Below are positions 34,406-43,458 of a stretch of DNA of 64,000 nt, piece by piece; position 1 is the stretch's first letter, and every line of letters starts with the position of its first letter. A program made the translations under genes and the position numbers. The notes beneath the pieces were generated by a model. It did no database searches. It was given only the letters and a program-made list of their open reading frames with translations, and was not told the DNA's origin. This stretch comes from Gloeomargarita lithophora Alchichica-D10 (lineage in GTDB: Bacteria > Cyanobacteriota > Cyanobacteriia > Gloeomargaritales > Gloeomargaritaceae), in contig NZ_CP017675.1 of assembly GCF_001870225.1 (NCBI RefSeq), positions 1,049,756 through 1,113,755 on the forward strand, read 5' to 3'.

Positions 34406-35284
34406 ATGGATTATATTTGGCGGGGGTATCCCATTCGTTATCAACGGGCGGGGGCGGCGGGGGCGCCGGTGGTGTTGGTGCATGGGTTTGGGGCTTCGAG
34501 TGACCATTGGCGGCACAATTTGGCTGTGCTGGGGCAACATCACCAGGCGTTTGCCTTGGATTTGTTGGGCTTTGGCGGGTCGGCAAAACCCCTACCCGGA
34601 ACCGATATTACCTACACCTTTGAAACGTGGGGGGCGTTGGTGGCGGATTTTATCCGGGAGGTGGTGGGGCAACCGGCGGCGGTGGCGGGCAATTCCATCG
34701 GTGGGATTGTGGCGTTGCAGGCGGCGGTGTTTGCTCCTGAGCGGGTAACCCAGGTGGCATTGCTCAACCCTTCTTTGCGTTTATTGCATCGGCGCAAACG
34801 TCAGGAGTTACCCTGGTATCGCCGTTGGGGGGCGCCCCTATTTCAAAATCTTTTGGGCTGGGAACCGTTTGGGGTGTGGTTTTTCCAGCGGTTGGCGCAA
34901 CCAAGAGTGATTCGCCAGGTTTTACAGCAAGCCTATGCTCGCCGGAAATCAGTTACCGATGAATTGGTGCAATTACTATACAAACCCTCCCAAGACCCAG
35001 GGGCGGCGCAGGTGTTTCTGGCGTTTGTGCGCTACAGTGATGGGCCATTACTCGCAGATTTACTGCCCCAGGTGACCTGCCCGGTGTTGCTGGTTTGGGG
35101 GGAAGCTGACCCCTGGGAGCCATTAGCTCTGGGCAAAAATCTGGCGGCGCAATTCCCGCAGGTTATAGAATTTATCACCCTGCCCGGAGTCGGCCATTGT
35201 CCCCAGGATGAGGCTCCGGAGTTGGTCAATCCCCTGCTGTTGGCTTGGCTGAACGCTCAATCTTCACCGCTTGGCAAGGTTTGA
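34406..35284 (+). CDS. Alpha/beta-fold hydrolase
   Basis: A 292-residue soluble hydrolase. The oxyanion segment VLVHGFGASSDHWR, nucleophile elbow GNSIGGIVA (Ser), acid loop VWGEADPWEP (Asp) and GVGHCPQDE (His) complete the triad. The cap region is basic (LHRRKRQELPWYRRW). This type is widespread in cyanobacteria and plant chloroplasts, where some relatives act on chlorophyll derivatives or lipids; the substrate here is not determinable. Its end overlaps the convergent next gene by 28 bp. Confidence 0.9.
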   Translation: MDYIWRGYPIRYQRAGAAGAPVVLVHGFGASSDHWRHNLAVLGQHHQAFALDLLGFGGSAKPLPGTDITYTFETWGALVADFIREVVGQPAAVAGNSIGGIVALQAAVFAPERVTQVALLNPSLRLLHRRKRQELPWYRRWGAPLFQNLLGWEPFGVWFFQRLAQPRVIRQVLQQAYARRKSVTDELVQLLYKPSQDPGAAQVFLAFVRYSDGPLLADLLPQVTCPVLLVWGEADPWEPLALGKNLAAQFPQVIEFITLPGVGHCPQDEAPELVNPLLLAWLNAQSSPLGKV

Positions 35285-35823
35285 ATCCGTTGTTGGCGGC
35301 GGTTGACTGCCCGGTAAATCCGTTCGGCGACCCCCGGTAGATGCTGTTCAAATTCCAGCAAAAACCGTTCATCATCGGATTCATCCCCTGGGTCTTGGCC
35401 GGTGGCGAGGGTTTTTTGCAAACGGGGCAGGGCTTTCTCGTCCACAATTTTCACCAGGGCATCCAAACAGCGCAAAAACTGCCGCTCCGTGAGTAGGGAG
35501 TCCTCCAAGGGAAATTCAATCATGGCGCGCACTTCCCCGTCGCTGGGGTCGTATTCCCACTGCAACATTTTGGTTTCCCAGGAGATGGTGAGCAACGTCT
35601 GCAAAGCCGCTCCCAAATGCGGATGGTCTTTGAGGCCACTCACCACCTGGGGGGCATAAATTTTGAAAAACTCCCCCTCCTCCTCCAGGGCAATCACAAT
35701 CAATAAGTTATCCAAATTCGTCGCCTGAACCCCAGTGACAACCCGACCCTCTTCAGTTCTGACATCGTAAACCCACCCCAGCCCATCCAGGTAGCTGACA
35801 ATCTGCGCCAGCGTTGCCGCCAT
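35257..35823 (-). CDS. Conserved cyanobacterial protein with YbjN/secretion-chaperone-like fold
   Basis: 188 residues, soluble and acidic. The pattern of an N-terminal helix, a beta meander (NLLIVIALEEEGEFFKIYAPQ) and central helix (HPHLGAALQTLLTISWETKM) followed by WEYDPSDGEVRAMIEFPLED resembles YbjN-type folds. The C-terminal 60 residues are charged and helical (ERFLLEFEQHLPGVAERIY). I do not know its function. It lies 30 bp downstream of the NTRC gene on the same strand, so co-transcription is plausible. Confidence 0.65.
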   Translation of the reverse strand: MAATLAQIVSYLDGLGWVYDVRTEEGRVVTGVQATNLDNLLIVIALEEEGEFFKIYAPQVVSGLKDHPHLGAALQTLLTISWETKMLQWEYDPSDGEVRAMIEFPLEDSLLTERQFLRCLDALVKIVDEKALPRLQKTLATGQDPGDESDDERFLLEFEQHLPGVAERIYRAVNRRQQRIQTLPSGED

Positions 35824-35853
35824 AAGCCCCCCACGACACGCAATAACCCTATT

Positions 35854-37227
35854 TTACCTCGATGTGACGGCCAGACACCGCTGAATGGCCTCCCGGTACT
35901 CACTTTTAGACTTTACCCCCCGCCATTCCTGGAGACGTTCCTTGCGCTGGAACAAATGCACCGTCGGCGTTCCCGTTACCCCGGCGGCTTCAGCAATCTC
36001 CGGGTCTTGGTCAATATCAATCAGGACAAAGTACATCTGGTCGGTAAATTCCTGCACCATTTTTTCCAGGATGGGCTTGAGGGAACGGCAGGGGCCACAA
36101 CTGGGGGCTTTGTACATCACCAACAGGGGTTTTTCCGTGCTGTGGTAGAGCTTACGCAGGGCAAAACTCCCGGTTTGCATGGTTAAATGCGGGTTAAATT
36201 CTGCGCTTTTCTCAGGCACAGGATTGGCCGCCGCTGGGGTTACGGTGGCACTCACCGGGGCGGTAAATTCCTGAGCCAAATCCTGCTCCGCCAACCACCG
36301 TTCCGCCAAGAGCGCCGCCATACAGCCCGTCCCCGCCGCCGTGACTGCCTGCCGGTATTCATGATCCTGCACATCCCCGCAGGCAAATACCCCTGGGACG
36401 CTGGTGGCAACGGAACCCGGTCGGGTAACGACATAGCCCGTGGCATCCAGTTCAATCTGCCCCTGGAACAAATCCGTGTTGGGGGTATGCCCAATGGCGT
36501 AAAACAAGCCCCCCACCGCCAAATCCTGCTCCTGCTGGGTTTGCTTATTTCGCACCCGCACCCCGCTCAACGTGCCATTGCCAAATACATCCACCGCCTC
36601 CGTATGCCAATGCACCGTAATTTTGGCATGGCGCAACACCCGCTCCTGCATGGTCTTACTCGCCCGCAGCCGGTCAGAACGCACCAGCAAATGCACCTGG
36701 GCACCATACTTCGTCAAATAAACCGCCTCCTCGCAGGCCGTGTCCCCACCCCCAATCACCGCCAATTCCACCCCCCGAAACAGCGGTGAAGCCCCATCAC
36801 AAATGGCACAGGCGGAGATGCCCAAATTCCAAAACTTCGCTTCCGAGGGCAGGTGCAACCGTTTGGCCGTCGCCCCCGTGGCAATAATCACCGTCTGCGC
36901 CCGCAGTTCCCGCTCCGCCGCTTGCAAAACAAAAGGCCGCTGGCGCAAATCCACGCGAATTACATCCTCCGGGATCAACTCCGCCCCCCAGCGTACCGCC
37001 TGCGCCTGCATCCGCTCCATCAACTCCGGCCCCGTCAATCCTGCGGGAAAGCCAGGAAAATTCTCCACCTCCGCCGTCGTCATCAACTGCCCCCCCGCTG
37101 GGCCACCCCGCTCAAACCCCGTAAATACCACCGGCTTGAGGTTGGCTCGCCCCGCATAAATCGCCGCCGTATAACCCGCCGGCCCGGAGCCAATGATCAC
37201 CACATTTTCCACAACAGGGCTACCCAT
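35854..37227 (-). CDS. NADPH thioredoxin reductase fused to thioredoxin (NTRC)
   Basis: 457 residues. Residues 1-315 are a thioredoxin reductase: FAD-binding [18 protein letters not shown], redox-active CAIC in [14 protein letters not shown]-binding [10 protein letters not shown] and [10 protein letters not shown]. Residues about 345-455 are a thioredoxin domain with active site [12 protein letters not shown]. This NTRC fusion reduces 2-Cys peroxiredoxin and other targets with NADPH in cyanobacteria and chloroplasts. Both CxxC sites are intact. It is divergent from the tRNA-Pro gene. Confidence 0.95.
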   Translation of the reverse strand: MGSPVVENVVIIGSGPAGYTAAIYAGRANLKPVVFTGFERGGPAGGQLMTTAEVENFPGFPAGLTGPELMERMQAQAVRWGAELIPEDVIRVDLRQRPFVLQAAERELRAQTVIIATGATAKRLHLPSEAKFWNLGISACAICDGASPLFRGVELAVIGGGDTACEEAVYLTKYGAQVHLLVRSDRLRASKTMQERVLRHAKITVHWHTEAVDVFGNGTLSGVRVRNKQTQQEQDLAVGGLFYAIGHTPNTDLFQGQIELDATGYVVTRPGSVATSVPGVFACGDVQDHEYRQAVTAAGTGCMAALLAERWLAEQDLAQEFTAPVSATVTPAAANPVPEKSAEFNPHLTMQTGSFALRKLYHSTEKPLLVMYKAPSCGPCRSLKPILEKMVQEFTDQMYFVLIDIDQDPEIAEAAGVTGTPTVHLFQRKERLQEWRGVKSKSEYREAIQRCLAVTSR

Positions 37228-37324
37228 GCCAATTCAAACTCATAACGACTATGAGTAATAGTGTAAACGAAGGAGCAGGGCAGTGGCAAGGGAATGATTT
37301 AGGTTATGATAATGAAGCCAGTTT

Positions 37325-37398
37325 CGGGGCGTAGCGCAGCTTGGTAGCGCACCACTTTGGGGTAGTGGGGGTCGTGGGTTCAAATCCCGCCGCTCCGA
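37325..37398 (+). tRNA. tRNA-Pro (anticodon GGG)
   Basis: A 74-base cloverleaf. The acceptor CGGGGCG pairs with CGCTCCG through one G-T wobble. The anticodon stem is CCACT/AGTGG with loop TTGGGGT, giving anticodon GGG. The T arm is GTGGG-TTCAAAT-CCCGC. CCA is not encoded. It reads CCC/CCU proline codons. A truncated integrase gene lies just downstream, so this tRNA may be an old integration site. Confidence 0.95.
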
Positions 37399-37506
37399 TA
37401 GGCTTTCTAAGCCCCTTTCACCCGCTAGACAACATATTTCACCGTTATTCCATTAGTACACAAGGTATTGATTAGAACTGATTTGGATGGTTTAGGATGG
37501 ATTTGG

Positions 37507-37935
37507 ATGAATAAAACTGGATCAGGCAATATGGAGCTTGTGCAGGCGGGGGGTAAGGGCAAGGTAGCGATTTACCGCCGGGACGGACTTTACTGGTTGC
37601 GGTGGAGCTACGGGGGCAAGCGGTACAGCTTGTCGGTGGGGCATTCCCAGACCAAGCCCGCCAGGGCATTAGCGGCCAAGATTGAAACCGACATGGCGGC
37701 GGGGCATTTTGATGCCACCCTGGAAACCGACAGGCCAAAAGTGGATCAAAAAGTGGATCAGGGCTTTGACGGCTTGCGTGGCGGAGCTATTCCAGTCTTA
37801 GGCACCCTGGAGCTATGGGAGCAGTTCACCGAGTCCCGGCGGCAAGAGGGCACCAGTGGAACAACGATAGCGGCCAAGTATCAGCCCATGACTGCCAATC
37901 TAAGCCGGTGGGAGCAAGACATAGATTCAAAATGA
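37507..37935 (+). pseudogene. Truncated tyrosine-recombinase (integrase) N-terminus
   Basis: About 142 residues. The segment KVAIYRRDGLYWLRWSYGGK followed by YSLSVGHS matches the arm-type DNA-binding domain (DUF3596-like) of tyrosine recombinases. It continues into the start of a core-binding-like region (LELWEQFTESRRQ, TTIAAKYQPMTANLSRW) and stops. The catalytic domain with the R-H-R-Y residues is absent, whereas full enzymes are about 350-400 residues. It sits 109 bp after tRNA-Pro, the classic position for an integrase of a tRNA-targeting element. No second copy of the tRNA end is visible nearby, so the rest of the element has been lost. Confidence 0.75.
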
Positions 37936-37955
37936 CTTTGGCACAACAAAATAAC

Positions 37956-38008
37956 GTTATCCGGTCGCCTGAGAATACCGGCTGAAACCATGGGCATAAG
38001 CGGATAAC
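37956..38008. other. Inverted repeat between integrase remnant and P-type ATPase gene
   Basis: GTTATCCG at 37956-37963 is matched by CGGATAAC at 38001-38008, 37 bases apart. It lies between convergent reading frames. No U-rich tract follows, so a classic terminator is unlikely; it could be an end of a lost element. Low significance alone. Confidence 0.3.
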
Positions 38009-38009
38009 C

Positions 38010-40274
38010 CTACCCCTGCAACTCCTGCTGATGATGCAAATGGTCTTCCTCAATAAACAGAGCCTCCTGATCCAGATGGCCGTGGAGTACCGGTAGCGCT
38101 TCCCCCGGCCCCAGCAAAGGCCGTAACCCATTCAGTTCTGCCAAAATTGCCGAGCCATTGTTGATCACAATCGCCAAAATCGGGTCGAGGGCAAAGAATA
38201 TCCCCGCCAACAATGCCCCCAGGTTGGGAATTGCCACAATCAGCGTGTTTTCCCAAATCACATCCATCGTATAGCGAGCCACCTTGACCGCCTGGATCAA
38301 ACCCCGCAGGTCATTTTCCATCAGCACCACATCCGCCGTTTCCCGGGCAATATCCGTCGCCCCGCCAAAGGAAATGGACGCATCCGCATAGGCCAAAGCC
38401 GCCGAGTCGTTAATGCCATCGCCACAAAAGCCCACCACCCGTCCCTGATCATGGATGGCTTTGACGACCTCGACCTTCCGTTCCGGGAATGCCTCCCCAT
38501 AGACCCGCTCCGGCGCAATTCCCACCTCCGTAGCCACCGCATTCGCTACCCGCTTGACATCCCCGCTGAGCATATAGGGGGCAATGCGGAGCTTTTGCAA
38601 TTCTTGAATCACGCCTGCCGTTTCCGGGCGCAGGGGGTCACGGTAAAGAATCACCCCCAGCAAAATCCCCTCGGCGGCCACATATACGGGCGAATAACTA
38701 CCGGTTTTAATATCCGGGTGCGCCTGCTCAAAACTTTGCACCGCCACCCCCATTTGCGCCATGAGCCGATGGCTCCCCACCAGGATTTCCCGGTCCCGAA
38801 TCACCGCCACTACCCCCATGCCGACCCGGTACTCCCAACTGTCGCACTTCCCTGGTTCAATGCCTTTTTCCCGGGCATGACGCACAATTGCCTCCGCCAC
38901 CGGATGGGTCAACCCCTGTTCCGCCGTCGCCGCCAATTCCAAAACCGCCGCCACGGTTTCCCCACAACCCGGAGCCAAACGTACCTCGGTGACCCGTGCC
39001 TGTCCCCTGGTGAGGGTGCCGGTTTTGTCAAACACCACCGCATCCACCCGCGCCAACATCTCAATCGCCCGGCCACTGCGGATAAATACCCCATTGCGCG
39101 CCGCATAGGTCAAGGCCGATAAAATCGCCGTCGGCACCGACACCCGAATCCCCGTGCCAAAATCCAACGTAATCAAAGCAATCGCCCGCTGGGCATCCCC
39201 GGTCAACCCCCACACCGCCCCACCGATCAGCAGGGTGGGCACCACCGCCTGGTTCGCCACCAACGCCGCATAATTTTCCACCCGGGTGTCATGCACCGGA
39301 GCCGATTCCATCAAAGAAACAATCATCCCCGCCCGGGTTTCATTCCCGGTGCGCTCCGTCAAAATACAGGCCGTCCCATCCACCACCAAGGTTGAAGCAA
39401 ACACCTCATCCCCGGTTTCCCGCCGCACCGGCACCGATTCCCCCGTGAGCTTGCACTGGTCAATCACCACCGTACCCCGCAGGAGATAGCCATCCACCGG
39501 CACCTGATCCCCCGGATACACCAACACATGATCCCCCGGCACCACCGCCCGCACCGAGATTTCCATCTCCTGACCATCCCGCTCCACCCGCACCGTCTGG
39601 TTCAAACAATCCAACAGGTCGAGGCTTGCCCGGTCGGTACCCCGCGCCGTCATATCCCGAATCACCTCCCCACCCTCGATCAAATTCAACATAAACGTCG
39701 GGGCAAAGTAATGACCCTGGAGCGTATGGGCACTCAAGGCCAACACATCCAAAAAGTCAATGTTCAACTGCTGATCCTGGACAATCCCCTCCCAGGCTCG
39801 TTGAAATACCGGCACCGCAGCGGCAAAAATCAACCCCGCCACCAAAATTTCCGGGATGGGGAAGCCCAGCAACAGCACCAAACTCAGCACCAAGCTCAGA
39901 ACCGGCAATCCCAACCGTTCCCAGTAGTCAACCCCATGGGCCGCCCCTTGGGTTCCTTTCGCCGGGGGGGGATTTTGGATCACCCCAAAAATCTCCTCCT
40001 GCACCTGCGTTACTGCCAAATCCGGGTCATAATCCACCACCACCGCCCGGGCATCGAGGTTGACCCGTACCTCATGCACCCCAATAATTTTGGTTAACCC
40101 CTGTGCCAACCGCACCCGATAGGACTCGTCGTAGGCCACCTGCGGCACATACAAACGGAACCGACCTGGCAACCAATGCTTGACTTGGTAATGAACTTGT
40201 TCAACCGAAATACTGGCAGAAACCGGAGTAAATTGTACGGAAGTTTGGACAGGACGGGGTTGGGTGCTGGTCAT
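38010..40274 (-). CDS. P1B-type heavy-metal ATPase without a CPC motif
   Basis: About 754 residues from the ATG at 40274; in-frame codons to 40409 are probably not used. It has an HMA-like N-terminal region (LPGRFRLYVPQV to HEVRVNLDARAVVVDY), the phosphorylation motif FDKTGTLTRGQ, the P1B-specific HP (LTHPVAEAIV), TGES and the hinge GDGINDSAALA. In the membrane metal-binding position where CPC is usual it reads DFGTGIRVSVPTAILSAL. It resembles a group of P1B pumps with altered intramembrane ligands; the transported metal cannot be deduced. It lies just beyond the integrase remnant but its composition is like neighbouring genes. Confidence 0.88.
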   Translation of the reverse strand: MTSTQPRPVQTSVQFTPVSASISVEQVHYQVKHWLPGRFRLYVPQVAYDESYRVRLAQGLTKIIGVHEVRVNLDARAVVVDYDPDLAVTQVQEEIFGVIQNPPPAKGTQGAAHGVDYWERLGLPVLSLVLSLVLLLGFPIPEILVAGLIFAAAVPVFQRAWEGIVQDQQLNIDFLDVLALSAHTLQGHYFAPTFMLNLIEGGEVIRDMTARGTDRASLDLLDCLNQTVRVERDGQEMEISVRAVVPGDHVLVYPGDQVPVDGYLLRGTVVIDQCKLTGESVPVRRETGDEVFASTLVVDGTACILTERTGNETRAGMIVSLMESAPVHDTRVENYAALVANQAVVPTLLIGGAVWGLTGDAQRAIALITLDFGTGIRVSVPTAILSALTYAARNGVFIRSGRAIEMLARVDAVVFDKTGTLTRGQARVTEVRLAPGCGETVAAVLELAATAEQGLTHPVAEAIVRHAREKGIEPGKCDSWEYRVGMGVVAVIRDREILVGSHRLMAQMGVAVQSFEQAHPDIKTGSYSPVYVAAEGILLGVILYRDPLRPETAGVIQELQKLRIAPYMLSGDVKRVANAVATEVGIAPERVYGEAFPERKVEVVKAIHDQGRVVGFCGDGINDSAALAYADASISFGGATDIARETADVVLMENDLRGLIQAVKVARYTMDVIWENTLIVAIPNLGALLAGIFFALDPILAIVINNGSAILAELNGLRPLLGPGEALPVLHGHLDQEALFIEEDHLHHQQELQG

Positions 40275-40480
40275 ATCAGGTAGAGAAAAAGCACAGTTTC
40301 CTAACACCATAGCACCAAAATCCCAGCCGTCCAAGGGGAAAACGACTCGATAAAAACCGCAGATTTTGCCACCGCTCGCTAGGGTTAAATTGCCCTCAAA
40401 AATTGTCATCCTGGCTACCAGACCTGGAACCTACCCAGGGCGGGTTCGTCTTTCAGAAGCCTACGGATGTGAGGAAACCC

Positions 40481-41194
40481 ATGGAACTAAGGCACAACGC
40501 ACAGAATTACCGAGGCCAAAGGCACCAAACCATCTGGTGCTTGGGTCTGCTAGTCGTGAGCCTATGGCCGGGGATGCCCAGTGCTTTGGCTCAGGGACGC
40601 GAACGGGTCTTAGAGGTGACGGGACAAGGCACCATTAGCCTACCGGCGCAATTCACGGAAGTAGAACTGGGGGTAGAAATCCGGGGGAATAACGCCAACC
40701 AAGTGCAAACAGAAATTGCCCAACGGCTGGATAAAATTATCCAAACCCTGCGCCAAAAACCCGCCGAAAAACTCACCACCACCGGGGTACAACTTTTCCC
40801 CTTCTACGGCGAACGGCAACAATTGCTGGGTTTTGTCGGGCGCAATACCGTACGGTTTCGTTTACCCATTACCCAAACCGGCGCCGTATTAGATGAATTA
40901 GTCCGCCAGGGGGTGAATCAAATTACCCGCCTGAGTTTTGTGGCCAGCGAGCAAGCCCTGGAGCAGGGGCGGACGCAGGCGTTGCAAGCGGCGGTGCAGG
41001 ATGCCCAAAAGCAAGCCCAGGCGGTTTTACAAGTCCTGCAACTCACCCCCAAGGAAGTGGTGGGCATCACCATCCTGGATACCAGTGCCCCCGCTCCCCG
41101 CGGTTTTGCCCTGGCGGAAGCCCGCGTGAACACGCCGATTGTGGGTGGGGAGCAGCTTGTCCAAGCCCAAGTTAAGGTCGAAATCCGCTATTAG
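40481..41194 (+). CDS. SIMPL-domain (DUF541) exported protein
   Basis: The ATG at 40481 is supported by GAGG 8 bases upstream and gives about 237 residues. A signal peptide is visible (TIWCLGLLVVSLWPGMPSAL ending AQ). The mature part begins RERVLEVTGQGTISLPAQ, the typical SIMPL opening, and has QALQAAVQDAQKQAQAVLQ and a C-terminal VQAQVKVEIRY. Function of the family is unclear; relatives affect signalling or outer-membrane stability. Divergent from the ATPase gene. Confidence 0.88.
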   Translation: MELRHNAQNYRGQRHQTIWCLGLLVVSLWPGMPSALAQGRERVLEVTGQGTISLPAQFTEVELGVEIRGNNANQVQTEIAQRLDKIIQTLRQKPAEKLTTTGVQLFPFYGERQQLLGFVGRNTVRFRLPITQTGAVLDELVRQGVNQITRLSFVASEQALEQGRTQALQAAVQDAQKQAQAVLQVLQLTPKEVVGITILDTSAPAPRGFALAEARVNTPIVGGEQLVQAQVKVEIRY

Positions 41195-41292
41195 GCTGGA
41201 AAATTGCCCCGGGGGTTAAGTTTTCGTTAAATAAGCTACATTTGTGCCAGGGGAACTTGTGGGCATAATTAATTTACGGTTAAGAGCTAGTA

Positions 41293-42450
41293 GTGAAAAC
41301 AGTCGCCTCTCCCTACAAGGCACTCCAGGAATTGGCCTCCCGGGATTTAACGGGTTGTCTGACGGTACATGACCCCTGCGTGGCAGGCATGGCGTGGTCT
41401 TTGTACGTTGGCGGCCAGCGTTTGTATTATGCCAGTAGCATTGCTGGACAAAAAGAACGTTTGTCTAGTCTTCTTTGCCGCCTGCGCCCCGACTTGGAGT
41501 GGCCTTCCTTGGCGGCATTGGATGCGGAACCGGCTTGGTTGCGGGAGTGGTGGCAGGGGAAAGCGTTGCCCCTGGGGGAATTGCGCCAGTTGGTGACCCG
41601 GTTGAGCCAGGAAGCCTTGATCCAGGCGGTGGCGATTCCCAAAGCCCCGATTGATTTTCAGCGCAATGTCCAACCCAACCCCATTTTAATTACCCCGCCC
41701 TGGCAGGATTTGCTGGCAACGGTGCGCCAACAGGTGTATGGCTGGCAGTTGGTGCGGGGGCAGGGCTTGTCCCCCCTGAGTCGCTTGTATCTGGATATGG
41801 CGCAGGTGGGGGCGTTTTGTGATTTTTGGGAGCAGACCCAGGACACCCCGGAGTACCGGCAGTTTTGGGAGCGGCAAACCCTGGCGGCCTGGATTCAGTT
41901 GTTTGGTCAAAAACTGTGCGTTTATGAATTTTCCGCTGTGGTGCGGGTTTCTCCCCTAGAGTTGGCCACCCGGGTGCGGGGATTGGTGGGGACGGGAACT
42001 CTGGTGAGCTTGCCCTTCCAGAGTCCAGCACCGGTGGTAGAGGCGGCTCCCGCCCAGCCCAAACCGGTGGTGGCCTGTATTGACGACAGCAAGGCGGTAC
42101 AGCGGCAGGTGCAGATGACGTTGGAGTTGGAGGGCTATGACATTTTGGGAATTACCGAACCGGCACGGGCATTGACGACCCTGGTGCGGCGGCGACCGGA
42201 AGTGATTTTGATGGATATTAATATGCCGGATATTGATGGTTATGAATTGTGTCGGATGTTGCGCCAATCCCGGCAGTTGAAGGATGTGCCCATTCTCATG
42301 CTCACCGGGCGGGATGGGTTGATTGACCGGCTGCGGGCGCAGTTGGTGGGGGCCAATTCTTATCTAACGAAACCCTTTGCCCCGGAGCAGTTGACCCAGG
42401 CGGTGCAGAAATTGATCCACTCCCCCTCGGCAAATGGTATAAGCTCGTAA
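41293..42450 (+). CDS. PatA-like response regulator (PATAN plus receiver)
   Basis: 385 residues from a GTG start. The first 250 residues resemble a PATAN-type domain (LTGCLTVHDP, SLYVGGQRLYYASS, LSRLYLDMAQVGAFCDF). A receiver domain follows: CIDDSKAVQRQVQ, phosphoacceptor in ILMDINMPDIDGYEL, Thr in LMLTGRD, Lys in YLTKPFA. It resembles PixG/PilG/PatA proteins, which act with CheY-like partners and CheA-type kinases in phototaxis and pilus control. The CheY-like gene follows by 22 bp, as in pilG-pilH, but no cheW or mcp gene is adjacent. Confidence 0.88.
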   Translation: MKTVASPYKALQELASRDLTGCLTVHDPCVAGMAWSLYVGGQRLYYASSIAGQKERLSSLLCRLRPDLEWPSLAALDAEPAWLREWWQGKALPLGELRQLVTRLSQEALIQAVAIPKAPIDFQRNVQPNPILITPPWQDLLATVRQQVYGWQLVRGQGLSPLSRLYLDMAQVGAFCDFWEQTQDTPEYRQFWERQTLAAWIQLFGQKLCVYEFSAVVRVSPLELATRVRGLVGTGTLVSLPFQSPAPVVEAAPAQPKPVVACIDDSKAVQRQVQMTLELEGYDILGITEPARALTTLVRRRPEVILMDINMPDIDGYELCRMLRQSRQLKDVPILMLTGRDGLIDRLRAQLVGANSYLTKPFAPEQLTQAVQKLIHSPSANGISS

Positions 42451-42472
42451 TGGAGATTTTTGGGGCAAGGCG

Positions 42473-42853
42473 ATGGCGGAGTTGACCGCCACCAAGACCA
42501 TTCTCTTGGTGGAAGATGGGCGGGCGGAACAACAGTTGATCGCTGGTTTGTTGTCCCAGGTGGGATTTGAGGTGGTGGCCTTTGACGGGGTGGAACCCGC
42601 TTGGGCGTGGCTGAATGAACATACTCCGGCCTTGGTGCTTTTGGATATTGTCATGGCGGGTCAAAGTGGTTTAGACCTGTGCCGGATGATCCGTGCCCGC
42701 CCGGAATTTAGCCAGGTGCCGATTGTTTTTTGTACCTCGAAAAACCAGGAATTTGACCGGTTTTGGGCGATGCGCCAGGGGGGCAATGCCTACATTACCA
42801 AACCCTTTGCCCCCAAGGAATTGGTGGCCGTTGTGCAACAGTATGTGAAATGA
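42473..42853 (+). CDS. Single-domain response regulator (PilH/PixH-like)
   Basis: 126 residues. Receiver signatures are ILLVEDGRAEQQL, phosphoacceptor in LLDIVMAGQSG, and Lys in YITKPFA; the conserved Thr/Ser is in VFCTSKNQEF. One of the N-terminal acidic pair is kept as ED. It forms a pair with the PatA-like gene just upstream. The stop overlaps the next gene's start as ATGA. Confidence 0.9.
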   Translation: MAELTATKTILLVEDGRAEQQLIAGLLSQVGFEVVAFDGVEPAWAWLNEHTPALVLLDIVMAGQSGLDLCRMIRARPEFSQVPIVFCTSKNQEFDRFWAMRQGGNAYITKPFAPKELVAVVQQYVK

Positions 42854-43431
42854 GTATGGCTTTTGTTGATACAAATTTTAGCGGTTCCCCGCTTTTGGCG
42901 CTGGCAATTCCCACCCTGGGGGAATTTGCCCAGGCCGCACAAATCATGGGTAGTTTAACGCTTCTGTTCGCCCTGGTGACCCTGGTGGGGTTTGGATTTC
43001 GCTGGGGCATCCGGTTTCGGTTGGTGGGGATTACGGGGTTTATGGCGGTTCTGACCGGGGGCTTGTTTGCCCTGGGATTAACCCCGGTGACCCGCACGGT
43101 GTTACCCAACGCCAGCCGTTATACCACGGTGTATGACGGGGGGGCTACCCAGGCGGTGATTGCGGTGGCGGGGGATTTGAGTCAGGCACAACTGACGGCA
43201 ACGTTGCAACAGGCGGCTAATAATCTATTTTCCTACGGTCGTTTGGCAACGGGGGATGCGGTCTTGACGGTACGGGCACGGACGTTGCTCCACCCGGCAC
43301 CGGGGGTGACGGAACCGGTTTATTTGGGGCAGGTGCGCCGTTCCCTGCGGCAGAGGCAAGACCCGGCGATGGTGGTAGAATTGAATACCCCGGCGTTAGA
43401 TCGGGTCAATCGGGTCTTAGCAGGTTCTTAA
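42850..43431 (+). CDS. ycf51: Ycf51 family membrane protein
   Basis: 193 residues. The N-terminal half contains two to three hydrophobic helices (AQIMGSLTLLFALVTLVGFG and LVGITGFMAVLTGGLFALGL). The C-terminal half is soluble (TRYT-like VYDGGATQAVIAVAGDL, LFSYGRLATGDAVLTVRA). This matches Ycf51 (DUF2518), encoded in some plastids and all typical cyanobacteria, with no established function. I use the ATG at 42850, coupled to the receiver gene by ATGA; the longer frame upstream lies inside that gene. Confidence 0.82.
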   Translation: MSMAFVDTNFSGSPLLALAIPTLGEFAQAAQIMGSLTLLFALVTLVGFGFRWGIRFRLVGITGFMAVLTGGLFALGLTPVTRTVLPNASRYTTVYDGGATQAVIAVAGDLSQAQLTATLQQAANNLFSYGRLATGDAVLTVRARTLLHPAPGVTEPVYLGQVRRSLRQRQDPAMVVELNTPALDRVNRVLAGS

Positions 43432-43458
43432 ACCGTTACCAATGTTAAATCCTTAGCA

